Assembly (NCBI GenBank): GCA_018697195.1
Contig: CM031857.1
Coordinates: 52,907,471 to 52,971,470 of the forward strand
Direction: 5' to 3'
From: Certhia americana
Taxonomy: Eukaryota; Chordata; Aves; Passeriformes; Certhiidae
Length of the DNA: 64,000 nt
Shown here: positions 35,501-48,051 of the stretch, one piece after another
Numbering within the stretch: position 1 is the stretch's first letter
How the letters are laid out: the number at the start of each line of letters is the position of its first letter
Notes under the pieces: model-generated
The model's input: only the letters and a program-made list of their open reading frames with translations
Told to the model about the DNA's origin: nothing
Database searches by the model: none
Translations under genes and position numbers: made by a program

Positions 35501-38500
35501 GAAAAAGAGAAATTTAAGCGGAAATACGAGGCAAGGAGAAACCTTCTCTGAAATGGCAACAAGTTACAAATTGTTTCTATGTTGCTAACAGGTCTGTTTC
35601 CTTAATCTGAAAAAGAAGGAAGGGAAACAACACCATTTCCCGTGACACAGTTCAATTTGCCCCGGGGGCAAATTGTTACAGAAGCAAATGAAAGCTCTGC
35701 ATATGTATTAGCCTTCCTGTGTTACTAGTTAATCCCACAGAAAATATCAAAATGCTGAGGCATCTATTTGAAAATAAGCTTCACAGTTCTCACAGCTATT
35801 ACATTTTTTTCTCTTTGTATGACAGAAGGGGATTAGATCTCTTTGAGTTGGCAAAACACTAATTTTGCTAAGAGGTAATTACTACCAGGATTGAAAGAGT
35901 ATTTTACAATTCTAAACTTTTTACTCCTCTGCTAGGTAGCATTAACCACCCATGAGAGGTTAAATGCTGTGGAGCTGTTACACTTGACCTCTTAAAGCTG
36001 GGAGAGCAAGGTGGCCCTGATATTTTATGATTGTATGGGTCCTTCTCTACATATTATTTTTACTTTGTTGGTGATGTTATATTGCTGAGCTGAGCTAAAA
36101 GAAAGTCCTGCAAAGCAGAATGGCAATCCAGCCCTGTAGTTCTTCCTGCCCTTCTTTTCCTGCCCAGAAACGTTTTCATCAGTAAGACGATCTGAAAGAA
36201 AGCAGTGGGTCCTGTTAAGTCTGCCTGTGCCAACTACCTCATTTTGGTGACTTCTCCAAAACTAAAGCTGCCTGGGCTTGGGGACAAACAGGACAGGTAC
36301 CCAGGTAACCTGTCTATCCCAACTGTCTGCATCCCCTGCTGTGTGCATGGAGAGAGGCACCCACCTCTGAAAAACCCGTGGAGGATGATCTTGCCTTCCT
36401 CATTCTTTTCCTCCACTCTCATTCTCTAGGGAACAGCAGCACCTGCAGAGGACAACCCTCTTGATATCCAGAGCTACCTGGCTGGGAGGCTATGAGAACA
36501 GGGGCTGGTGAAAGGTGTAGAGAAGAGATTGGATGAGGAGCAGCTGAGGGAGCTGGGGCTGTTTAGCCCGGTGAGAAGGAGGCTCAGTGGAGACCTTATC
36601 ACTCTCTACAGCTGAAAGGAGGGTGGAGCCAGGTTGGTCTCTCCTGACAAATAACAAGTGTTCAGACAAGAGGAAATGGTCTCAAGTTGTACCAGTGGAG
36701 GCTTAGATGGGATATTAGGAGCAATCTCTTCACCAAAAGTGTTGTCAAGTTTTGGAACAGGCTGCTCATAGAAGTGGTGGAGTTCCCACCCCTGAAGGTA
36801 TTTAAAGGACAGGTAGATGTGGCAAGTGGTGACATGGCTTAGTCATGGATTTGACAGTGATGGATTAATGGCTGGACTTGATGGTCTTAGGGGTCTTTTC
36901 CAACTTAAATAACTTCCTGATTCTATGATCTAGTGACACAAATACCCACAGGTTGAGTTGCCGAAGGTGCAGCCACCACCCTTAAGAGGTGTTACAAGGA
37001 CTCAGGTATCACAGTTGCTGGCTAGGAAGGCAGGGCTCCTGACCCAAGGCAGGCCCAAGTTGGTGTAAGCTCAGGGCAGCAAGCCCAGCAGCTGGGAAGC
37101 AGCCAGACTCATCTGCAGACATGGAGAACTGGATCTAACACTCCTCCCTATAGTATGTATGTATTTAACCCACACAAGAGGCAAAATGTCCCTAGAGTTT
37201 TCTTCCACACCACTTGCATAATCCTAGGTTAAAGAAGTCTCCCTCTTTCATTTGCTTTTTGGCCCTAGGTCTCTTGCACGCCTTGCTCAAGCAAAACTCT
37301 GTCAGTCTGGTCCCTCTTTTACATCATGACATACCCAGGTTGCATTCCCTCTGGAGGTGTCCTGAGCAAAGACCCATTCCTTCTCATGGCAGTGTTCCAA
37401 CTACTTTTTTATTTCAGGAGACGTCTTTCAGAAGTCTTGATGAGATCTGACTTTCCATGCTTCTCCAGTGGACCAAACTCATTCCATGACAGAGCTGAGG
37501 AAGGATATAAATACCTGTCTCCCTGAAATGGCTCTTCTCATCCTCACTCATGCTGGTGAAACAAAGGGTGAACCTAAAGACCTCTCAGACTTATCAGGAA
37601 TTATTTAATGAAGAGTTACCTACTGGGCCAAGGAAACCTGTTAGGTATTGTAAGACAGGATTGAATTTATAATGAAGTGAGTCTTTAGGCAGACTGGTTC
37701 CTGGTCCTAGTTTGTGCATGTGAAAGAACATTTCCAAACGGTGGCAGATATTCTCAATTTTCTGGCCACATACATTTTCAATCTTCTATCCAGGAAACAC
37801 AGAGGAAATATACAACCTAAAAATACTTGGTTTGTTTTTTTTTTTTTTCTGACCTGCAATATTGCATTGAGAATCAGAATACTGAAATACAAACTTCCAT
37901 TTTTTCCGCTGCAGCATGCTGCTTTATAAGAATCACCACCTGAACCTGTCCTATGCCATAGAGACCAGATTCCTCTACTGCTACATCAGGCAGTAAGACT
38001 TCAAATTTCATTTGACCAAATTGCATGATGAAGTACCAGAGATGCAAATTGGGCAACCAGAGAGGTTCAGAGTGAATTTGCCAACCTCTGAACTGCAACT
38101 CCCATCAAGCAGTACTTCATTATCAAGAAATTACTGCTATTAGGAAGTAATGAAATAATTCAAACCCAAACATTACAAAAAAGCATATTTTTCCACTGTT
38201 AATCAATCAAAATTTTTCAACTGAGGGAATGTAAAATAATCCCAACACTGTATAAATAATGTCAGGAAAGAAAGGCACTATAATATTTCCAATTAAAATT
38301 TCCCAAGATCGGTGTGGCACAGAAAGTATCAGTACTTCCCTACTTCAATCACATTGCAAAACACAAGAAAATGTCAAAACGGTGACATTTCTCAGTGAAC
38401 AGGACCTTCACATTTTATCTGAGTCCAAGGCAAGAGTGATCCTTTTACGTGTGCTAATTGAAAGGCTCATGGGCAGACAAAAAGTCAGAGGCTATTTTCG

Positions 38501-41500
38501 TAAACAAGGATCATTGCTGCATGTGCAGCTGCAACAGAAGTAACTGGACACCTCTGGCAGCAGACCCCACTGTTAGGTCGGTCATGCTTTGATGAATTAT
38601 GCAGCATCAATAATCTTTTGAACAAGCAGGATGTGACAGATTCACCAGCACCTCCATTCTCTTTCTCTGCTGTTTAATAGTGTCTGACAAATGCAGGGCT
38701 GCTGGATAATGTGCTTCTCAGCATGCCCTGCTTTGCACACCACTTCAAACTCAGGAAGGATGTTCAGAAGCAAGAACAAAGGGGAGATTCTGCACAGCAC
38801 AGTGCCAAGAGGAGAAACCTCTTTCATGCTCCCCTCAGAGTATCATTTTCCTGAGGAACTGCAGTTGAATGTTCTACATTGCTCACTCCTTCATCCATGC
38901 TAAGGAAGCATGATGCCCAGAAGACAGAAGACAATGCACAGAAGACCAGCACACAGACAAGCACAGCAAAATGATCAATCTGCTCCTCCAGTTGTGGTAG
39001 AACAATAACAAAAAAGCCTCAAAATTAGGCCCATTATCTTTCTGATGGAGATAAAAAGCTTTGTCTGGTACATTAATATGAACAGTCTTTTGAGAAGTCA
39101 TTATTACCCTCAGTGTACAGCACTGCAGCCAATCCTGAGGGAATGAATCTGGTCAACAACTGACACTTAACACCCACAGAGGCCCTGCATGATCAGGCAA
39201 AGATAATGGCAGATCTAAACATGTGGTACCTTTGCTGTTAGATGATAAAACTCTTGCTGAAACTCCCCACGTGCTCCAGATCCAGTGAATTTTCATCCCT
39301 CCCTCACCAGTTATCTTCTCCTGACTTGCCTAAGGGTAACTTTTCATGATCAATTTGGGCTGCTGTTGAAAGAGGCCATCTCACATCCTTCACCTCTCCC
39401 CGTGCACCTGCTGCCTTCCCTTCTGTTGGGTTCTTTGCATAGCTACATTTCTTAAGCTGATAATGCAACAGTATCTGGTACTACCTCTTCCATTTACAGA
39501 CAGATAATCTGTGGTGCCATCTCAGCCATCTTCAGAGCCATGTGACCGTCATCTCTTTCATGGAAAAGAGAATTTTGTGGCACAGAGTCCTCCCATGGAA
39601 GGTTATGGACCTGATGGATGTCCCTACAGCACATGGCTGTCTGTCCTGGGCTCCTTTTGTAGCTCAAGGTGAGAAGCAGAGTCAAATCTCAGATAAGGCC
39701 CATCACTCTCCACTGTACACACTTCCATCTTGGGTGCCTCATCTGTGTGGGCCTACACACATTATCTTGTATCAGTACATAATCTTGCTGTACTCCTTGT
39801 CTACAAATGAGAAGTGGTTTTGTGGTGTTATGGAAGAAAAGCTCTTGAACTGCATTATTATCATGTCTTCCATTATATCCTCTAAAACCAACTTCTTTGA
39901 CTCCTTTAGTCAGGCTGCTGACTGATCATAGGCAAAGAGTTCAGAGTCACTCCTTAAGTCCCAGATACGTTCTCAGCCCCCATTTCCCTCATCTCCTCAT
40001 TAACAGTACTACAGATTTCTCACCTATCACCTCACCACCTGCCAGCCAAGGTATAAAGCCAAGGTTCATGCTTAGTATAAAGGATGTGTGTGTGGCCTGT
40101 GGGCTGACTGTCCAGCTGTAGGTAATGAAAAGAGGTAACTTGAACTCACATTAGTATTTCTTCTCTCTCTTGTCCCAGTGTACTTCATTCAGTTCCAATG
40201 AAACCTGTGGGAAGTTAGTGTCTTTGTGAAGAAAGATGGCACAAGTTCACATTCCGTTTTCCTTCAGAAACAGGCTGAAAAGGAAGGGTGAGAACGCCAC
40301 ACTGTGTTTCTGTCTGTGTAATCCCATGTCCCTTTTCACTAGGTGTGTGTATTCTGCCCAGGCTTTATGGACCCTGGAGGTATGTCAAAGCAGATGCTGT
40401 GCTTATTGTATACTAAGAACCTAATGAGAAAGGACTCCCAGCTCTGAGGAGACAGTGTATCTTCATGCAAACAAACTTAGGAATCTACAGTGGGTGCTTT
40501 CACACCATGGTTACAGGCAAGTAAGCTGCTTGGCAATTCCTGACAAACACCCTGTAAGATAATGGGTTTTCTGCCAATGCTCTGGACTTGCCCATGAGCT
40601 CCTTATTTTGGCTGCCTGGTGTTCTCCCTCAAAATATGTTGCTTGAACATTACGTTATATTGTTAGAGATAATCCGAATTTCAGTTTAAAAACTAAACAG
40701 CCTTATCATCTACTTATCCTCGGGAGAGCACTGAAGTCTTCAATATTCTCCTCAACCACAGTTAAGGATCATAGTTCTTGGCAAGACCCCAGACACTGAT
40801 ATTTGGTATAAATACCAGATTCTGTAGAGATTTGCAATATGTAATTCAATTACAAGTTGTGTGTGTAATTCAATTACTACATAAATAAATTACTACATAA
40901 TAAAACTCCCATCAGCAACCACTAGTGAATCAAAAGCTGTAAAAAACTGCATCCAACACCATAATTTTCAAAGTTCTCTGATTACAGACATTGTGTTTTC
41001 TTAAAATTCCACTCCTGTGAAAAGCTGAGATTCTCAAAAAATATGTTTTTTATAAAAAGGCAGAAAGAACACTGCCTTAAAAAAACCCCCGAGAATCACT
41101 GCACACTTGAGCAGCTAACAAACTCAGTCCAACAATGAGCTCCATACCACACACAATGTACTTCAGTTAACTGAAAGTGTGATTTTATGATGGGCTTAAG
41201 ACAATTTAAGACTTTACTTCTGGCACTCTTCCCTCTACTATTCTCAGCTAAGTGTTTCCAGCACTTCTCATGTGTCAGGTCTAGACGCAAGTTGAAAGAG
41301 CTTGCTGAACATAGTGAAAGAAACTCTCAGACTTCAGGAAAAATAAAGATTGTGTCTTCTAGTGGCAGTCACAAAGCTAGTTTAGTTAAAAATGTTAATT
41401 TTCAGACTGACCTTTTTTAATTAGTCTGTGCTTTTGCACAAATCTTCCTGGTATAACAAAGATGTAGGAGGGAAAGCCAGCCAGAGAGGAGGCAGGAGTC

Positions 41501-44500
41501 ACACTAAAACATCTACGCTGAAGACACAACCAAAGGCAATATGGGATCAAACCCTGAGGCATGGCCAAGTATTGCCATGTTTATGTCTCTGTAGACAACG
41601 AACAACATCAGCACTACAGCAAAGGACCCATTTGGACTTGGCAGTAGTGGAAAATTGGAATCTCATAATCCTTCCAGCTGACAGCAGTGTGTGGGTCAAA
41701 AGATCTACCCCCTACTAGCTGATGGAAAAGGGAAGAAGGAATAGAAATCATGACTTGCTGTCAGTGCTCCATCTTGGTCCCCTATGATGGCAGCCAGGAG
41801 TCACCTGGTAAACATTTCATGAACATTTTATAAGCTATAGATACAATTCTTTTTTTCCTAAGCTACGAATCAACAAATGTTGCACCAACAAAAACAAGGC
41901 AGGCAGAGGACGTCTATGCTCTAGAATGTGGCATGCACTATCACCAAATGCCTCAGTTTCCACTTAGTGTGCATAAACAAATGGTATTTATTTATTTTTA
42001 AAAGTTCAGATGAAAGAAAATACTCCACGATAATGTACTATGGCCATGAGGAAACTAACTGTTGGCATTGGCAACATTTAGTAGAAACTGCCTTAATAGC
42101 TTCAGCCTCCACAAGTGTTTTGTTATTTGACTCGGTGACTCAGATGGCTTTTCCTGTTCTACCCCAACTAGTGCCTCTGAGTCAGAAGTTGCCATGGGAC
42201 AGATTTATTTTTTTAGCTTCCCTCTTTGGGCTTTAACAATTCAGACAGACATAGCAACAATTTCCAGATCATTCTCATCACTGTACCAGCTGAACTTAGA
42301 GTGCCAAGATCTTTCTTGCAACCCATTTCTCAGGGTTAAAACACCCACTAAATGGCTGCCTAGTTCCTTGTGGTTTTCTGGGACAGCAGCAGTAACACTT
42401 CCACAGGGGGAAATTTAACCCCCATCACCAAATAATCCCATTTAACTTTCTCTGACATATTTCCTGTAAGATTTTACTACAACTGTATGGCACTCGATAG
42501 CTCAGTGTCTACCAAAGATTTCCTATGCTTCTAAAATATGCTTGGGTTATTAAAAATGAGGATGTATTTGGTTACATGGTTTTGACTATTACTATGTGGG
42601 CTTAAAAAAAGGAGCTAGAAAAGCATCTACATTGTCATCCATACATATTATTCTTTTTAATAACTAGTGCAGTTTTCATCCGCTGTATCTCAATGACAAG
42701 AAAAAAACACCAGACTGGATGTGGTGTTTTGTGGTGTATACTCTCAGAAAAGAGTATACAAAATAACTGCAAACAATATTTTGAAAACTCTGGTCCAGTA
42801 ACTGTTCAGGATACACTTGCACATCCTTGATACAGAAATCCCAAGCTAGGACCAAGCCAGTGCAAAATAATTAAGCCATAGGACACACAGCTTGGTGCAT
42901 GCAAAATGATCCTGAAGAGTGAAACTCTGAATTTTACAAAAAACAGAGATACATGGGTTACTCCAAGCCAGACAAATCTGAACAGGAACTTCAGTCTTAA
43001 CAAGGTCAATGCTGTGTTTGTGGCCAATGCCACTTGGAATGCAAAAATCAAATCTAGATTTGATTTCAAGTTACACATTCTTTTGTGCATGTCCTTACTC
43101 TTGTGGTGTGCCTCATCTCAAGAGGTGCCTTCCAAGCTCAACCCTCTGTGGACCAGTATTGTACTTTTCTATCCTCTATGCAAGCATTTGGTCCTTCATC
43201 ACAGTGGAATCCAATGACAAACAGCTACATAAATGTTTTGCACAGCCAAAGACTGTGAGGTTGCATGTATCAGTGACACTTTCCTTCTTCACCCTGCCAC
43301 TCTTGGAAGCAGCATTGCATTTTACCCCTGGCATCATAACACAAGCCAGGCAAGATATGCAGAAGATGTATTATATTTTCCGAGATTTATTTTCCACAGG
43401 AGCTGACACTTCAGATTTCATTACTATATAAAACACCTGAATTTGCAACACTGACAGATGCTGCAGGCTAAGACTCTACATGATTTGGGTTCAACTTCCT
43501 CTTGCATTTTTCCTCATACTTTAATTAGTCTTCCTTTCAGAATAACACCTTCTGGTGTTTCAGCTGGCAAGCCTGCTGTAAATTGTTTTTACAATTGTAT
43601 TTAATATAGCTTATTGCCAGCCATTGTAAGAGCATCTCTGTTCTCTATGGAAATAAAAAACAATATACTACTGTGTATCTTTGAATAGCAATAGAAGAAT
43701 ATAATTATATCCTTACACTCATTAAATTATGTTGTTTGGAGAAACAGACTCAGAAGATACCCAGTCCAGCACTGCCTGAGTAAGAATCACTCAGAACTAA
43801 CCTAACTTAAAGCAGGCTTTAGTTAAACTAAAGAAATTCAAGCTTTGTGACAGATTTTTCAAAGGCAAAATCAGACCCGCTCCCCTTCCTGCTGCTGGTT
43901 AGTTTTCATCACCTTTAACAGTTCATTGAAGACAGATATTGAAATGATATACAAATAACAGGAAGCCATTTCTCCCTGTGCTTTTGTAATGAGGCATCTT
44001 TTGGTGGTTGACCATGGCTGGACACCAGGTGCCCACCAAAACCACACTATCACTCCCCTCCTCAGCTGGGCAGGGGAGAGAAAATTTAAGTAAAGATTCC
44101 TGAGTTAAGGAGGGAGAGATCAGTCACCAATTGCTGTCATGAGCAAAACAGACTTGATTTTGGAAAATTAGTTAAATTTATTACCAATCAGAATCGAAGT
44201 AGGATAATGAGAAGTAAAAAAAATCTTAAAACCACCTTTCCCCACCCTGGGATTAAGTTTACTCCCAATTCTCCACCTCCTTCCATGCAGTGGCACATAG
44301 GGATGGGAAATCGGGGTTACAGTCGGTTCATCACATCATTACTGCTGCTGCTTCCTTCTCAGGGAAGCTCCTGCAGCTGCTTCCTCTGCTCCAGGGTGTG
44401 GTCCCTCCTATGGGAGAGAGTCCTCCAGCAATTTCCCAATATGAGTCCTTCCCATGGGCTGCAGTTCTTCACAAGCTGCTGCAGTGTGGGTTCCTTCTAT

Positions 44501-47500
44501 GGTGTGCAGGCTTTCAGGAAGGGACTCCAGCGTGGGCCCCCCATGGGGCCACAAGCTCTGCCACCAAACCTGCTCCAGCATGGGCTCCTCTCTTCAAGGC
44601 TCTGCAGGTTCTGGCAGGAGCCTGCTCTAGATGGACTTCCCACAGAGTCACAAGCCTGGGGAGCTGACACAGATGACACTGACAAAATGTTGACCAAACC
44701 TTGACCAAATCCCCAAACAAAGATCTGAATTTATACCACCACAGGAACAGAATATCAAACAGAGCATTTATTAAAAAGAAACATGTGCAGTAACTCACAT
44801 ATTTTATGTCTGCCAAAACAAACTTTCTTGTGTTCAATTTCTAGAACCAGAAAGTGGGTGAAATTCCATGGGCTAGGAACATGGTTACGTGCAACATGGA
44901 AATAAAAATTTTAATACCCCAGCTCTCAGGTTTACCACAAAAGAATATGAACACCCTGCAAGGACTCAGTTGTTTCCTAGCTGATAAAGGAGAGGTAGGG
45001 GAGCAGAGGAAGGTGAATTACCAGCTTTCCAACTGCAAAGCAGGTGAGTAACAAGGCCTTTACCTCACTGAGAAGCATAAGCTGAACTACTGCAAGCTAC
45101 AGGGTCCTACAATTTCAAATGCTCTAAAGTCTTCCAGAAACTTGCATCTTATCCCATGGGACCATTTTTATATTTCATTTGCCAACATAGCTGGACCAGT
45201 ACAAATGTGTATCCAGGCAGTTACCTGACTGCCAGGATAAAAATGGTAAAGGCAAAAAAAAAAAAATAAAAATTATTCACTTCCAAAATTATTTCTAAGA
45301 CAACTTAGTTATATTGGCTCCAGGGCTGACAAGGTGTGGAATACTTCAAATCATAGAATCATTAAGGTAGGAAAATGTCTCTAAGATCATTGAATCCAAT
45401 CATTAACCCAGCACTGCCCTGTTCACCACTAAACCACATCCTCAAGTGCCACATCCACACAGTTCCAGGGATGGTGACTCCACCACTTCCCTGGGCAGCC
45501 TGTTCCAATGTCTTAATGCATTTTCAGTGAAAAAAAATTCCCTAATATCTAATATAAACTTCCCCTGGTGCAATTTGAGGACATTTCCTCTCATCCTTTG
45601 TGAACGTTAAAAATGATAAAAGTCATGTGTCAAAACATCTATTTCTGATTTGGGTCTTTCTGAAGAGCCATTATTATCAATGCAAAGATTAAGCAGAAGA
45701 GGTAATAAGCAGCCCCCATCAAAACTCCTCCTCCCAAGCTGAAAATCATCCCTGAAACACATAGCCCAAAGCAATTTGAAGATGATTAAAATTATGATAT
45801 ACAGAGACTGTTGTTTATTGTGTTGACCCACACTAATTAATTATTTCTTTGTGATTCTGACTGTCTGTATCTATGTGTTGCCTCTCACAGTCTTTACATT
45901 TATGCATTATGTACTTCAGGTAAAGGTTCCTTCTGTGGGTGTAAAGTGCCTAGCATGATTCTCTCTCATATATAATTAGGGATCCCTAATTGTAATTGAA
46001 AACCATAATTGAAAAGGTAATTGAAAATATGAGGAAAAAGAAGGCTTTTTCTAGATTTATACATTTCCTAGATTTTTTCCTAGATAATACATTTCCTAGA
46101 TTAATGAAGAGCACACCAATAGGCAAAACATCCCAAACAGACAGAGCACTCTTCTTCCTAAAGAACAGAGGAAAAAGTAATTATACACAGCAGCATTCAG
46201 GTTAAAAAAAAAAAAAAAAAGAAAACGACACTTCTCTTCACAGAAATCACACTGCTGAGCCTTTGAAAGCTGTAATACCTCCAGATGCATCATCCTGCAG
46301 ACATGTTTGCGTGACCCTTTTACTCAATAAGACAAGGCAAAGTTGCACACAGTCACCCTGACAACAGCCAGTGCCCACACAGCAGACACCTGCTGCCTTT
46401 TCTTGCTGAAATACACACGCTCTGCAGACTTTAGTATTCTTCCCCAAATTATCTGCTGTACAAAACGTTAGATGAATGCTGCCAGTAAAAAGCATTTTTG
46501 GTTGTCTTAAGCTGGGATACAAGGGCAAAGGAGAAAAGTAGTGAGAGGCTACCTAAAACCCATGGTCGAACCAATCCACCAAGCAGGGCTTTGAACTGCT
46601 GAAGCAGTACACTGACCACGTTAGGGAGAAAAAGTACTAGAAATAAACACAGAATGATGCTGCCACTGCCACTCAACAGCCAATGAGGTTTTACTTCCGA
46701 CTTGGGGTGGGTCTAGAATTCCTGTACAAATTTGCGTTGCTGCAAAGTCCTGCAGTTTGCTCTGTCATAGAAGCTGCAGTTGATTCACCTGTGAAGTCTT
46801 TCTTAACTTTTTCTTGGGATGTCTGAGGAAACAGTTGTCCAGTGGAGTTAATCCAGAAAGCAAAAAGACTATTCATTTGTTAAACACTGAAACTGGAGCC
46901 TCATTGGTACCACTAAATAAGACCCTTGTAAAACCAAATTAGCCCATAATCTTTCTGGTTTAGATAAACTCCATTAGACCAGGAGCTTCAAGTGAAGCTG
47001 CAGGTAATGGAGATTCTTTCCTTCTTAATTTACAACAGCTTACTTTGTGCTACACTGGGACCTAACAGCATCAATGACTAGACTGCTTTCTGTACTGTGA
47101 ATGATACCACTTACTGAATCTTTCCCCCAAAGAAATTAAAAGGTCCAAATCTGGTCCAGATTTTTTTTCCCAATCTCTCTCCTCCAGATATCTTTCTTTA
47201 AAATGCATTGCATACCCACTACTAGCCTCTGAAAAGTACTTCTGTTTTTCCAAAATCCTTTTATGTAACTGCTTCTGTTGCTGTTGCAGTGTCTGAACAA
47301 ACCAACCACACAAACCCTTCAAAAGGCAAAGTTAAATACTGCTACTTGTGAAGCTGTATCACTATAATTTGCCTTGGAAGAAGAAAAGAGAAAGAAGGAG
47401 ACTTTTCTGTCTCCTGAACTTGTGTGTCTTTGCTGGAATGATAATACCTCCTTGTACTGACAAATTACTGGTGTTGGAACACAACTGCAATTGCCACATA

Positions 47501-47998
47501 CACTGGACAGCAGCAGCCAGCAAGACACTGAGAAGACCCTAGTTAACATGATACACTGTAGCTGCCACGTAACAAGATTCATTCCCCTTAGGAAAGCCTC
47601 ATTTAAATCAAGGCCTACAAATATATATGTTACCCTTATTTGTAAAATGTGCAGCATTCATGCAAAGTTTTTAAGGGATTCAAACCGAATTTTTAAATGA
47701 GAAATACTCTACCTTGTCTTTTGAATTAATCTGCCTCCATTAAGCAAGTATGAGTCACTATCCAAAAAGTGGAGGAAGTTGGCAGCATATTCCCCATCTG
47801 AAATTGTGAGCTGGGAGGGTGGCGTGCCACACATCTGGTGTAACCAGGCAAATCCAATATGCTTGCACTATCACAGACAAGCTGATTGCCTGGATTTTGC
47901 CTTCCAATCATTTCAAAAAATATGCCTGACAGTGAGAATCCAGAAATCTGTTTAAACAACAGAATTTAGGAAAAAGCTGCACTAAATTCTCTTTCTCA

Positions 47999-48051
<53 letters not shown>

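Noticed and set aside
44207..44704. 165-codon open frame in intron 2
   Set aside because: It lies in the LTR-like repeat and its Gly/Pro/Leu-rich translation reflects the GC-rich degenerate units.
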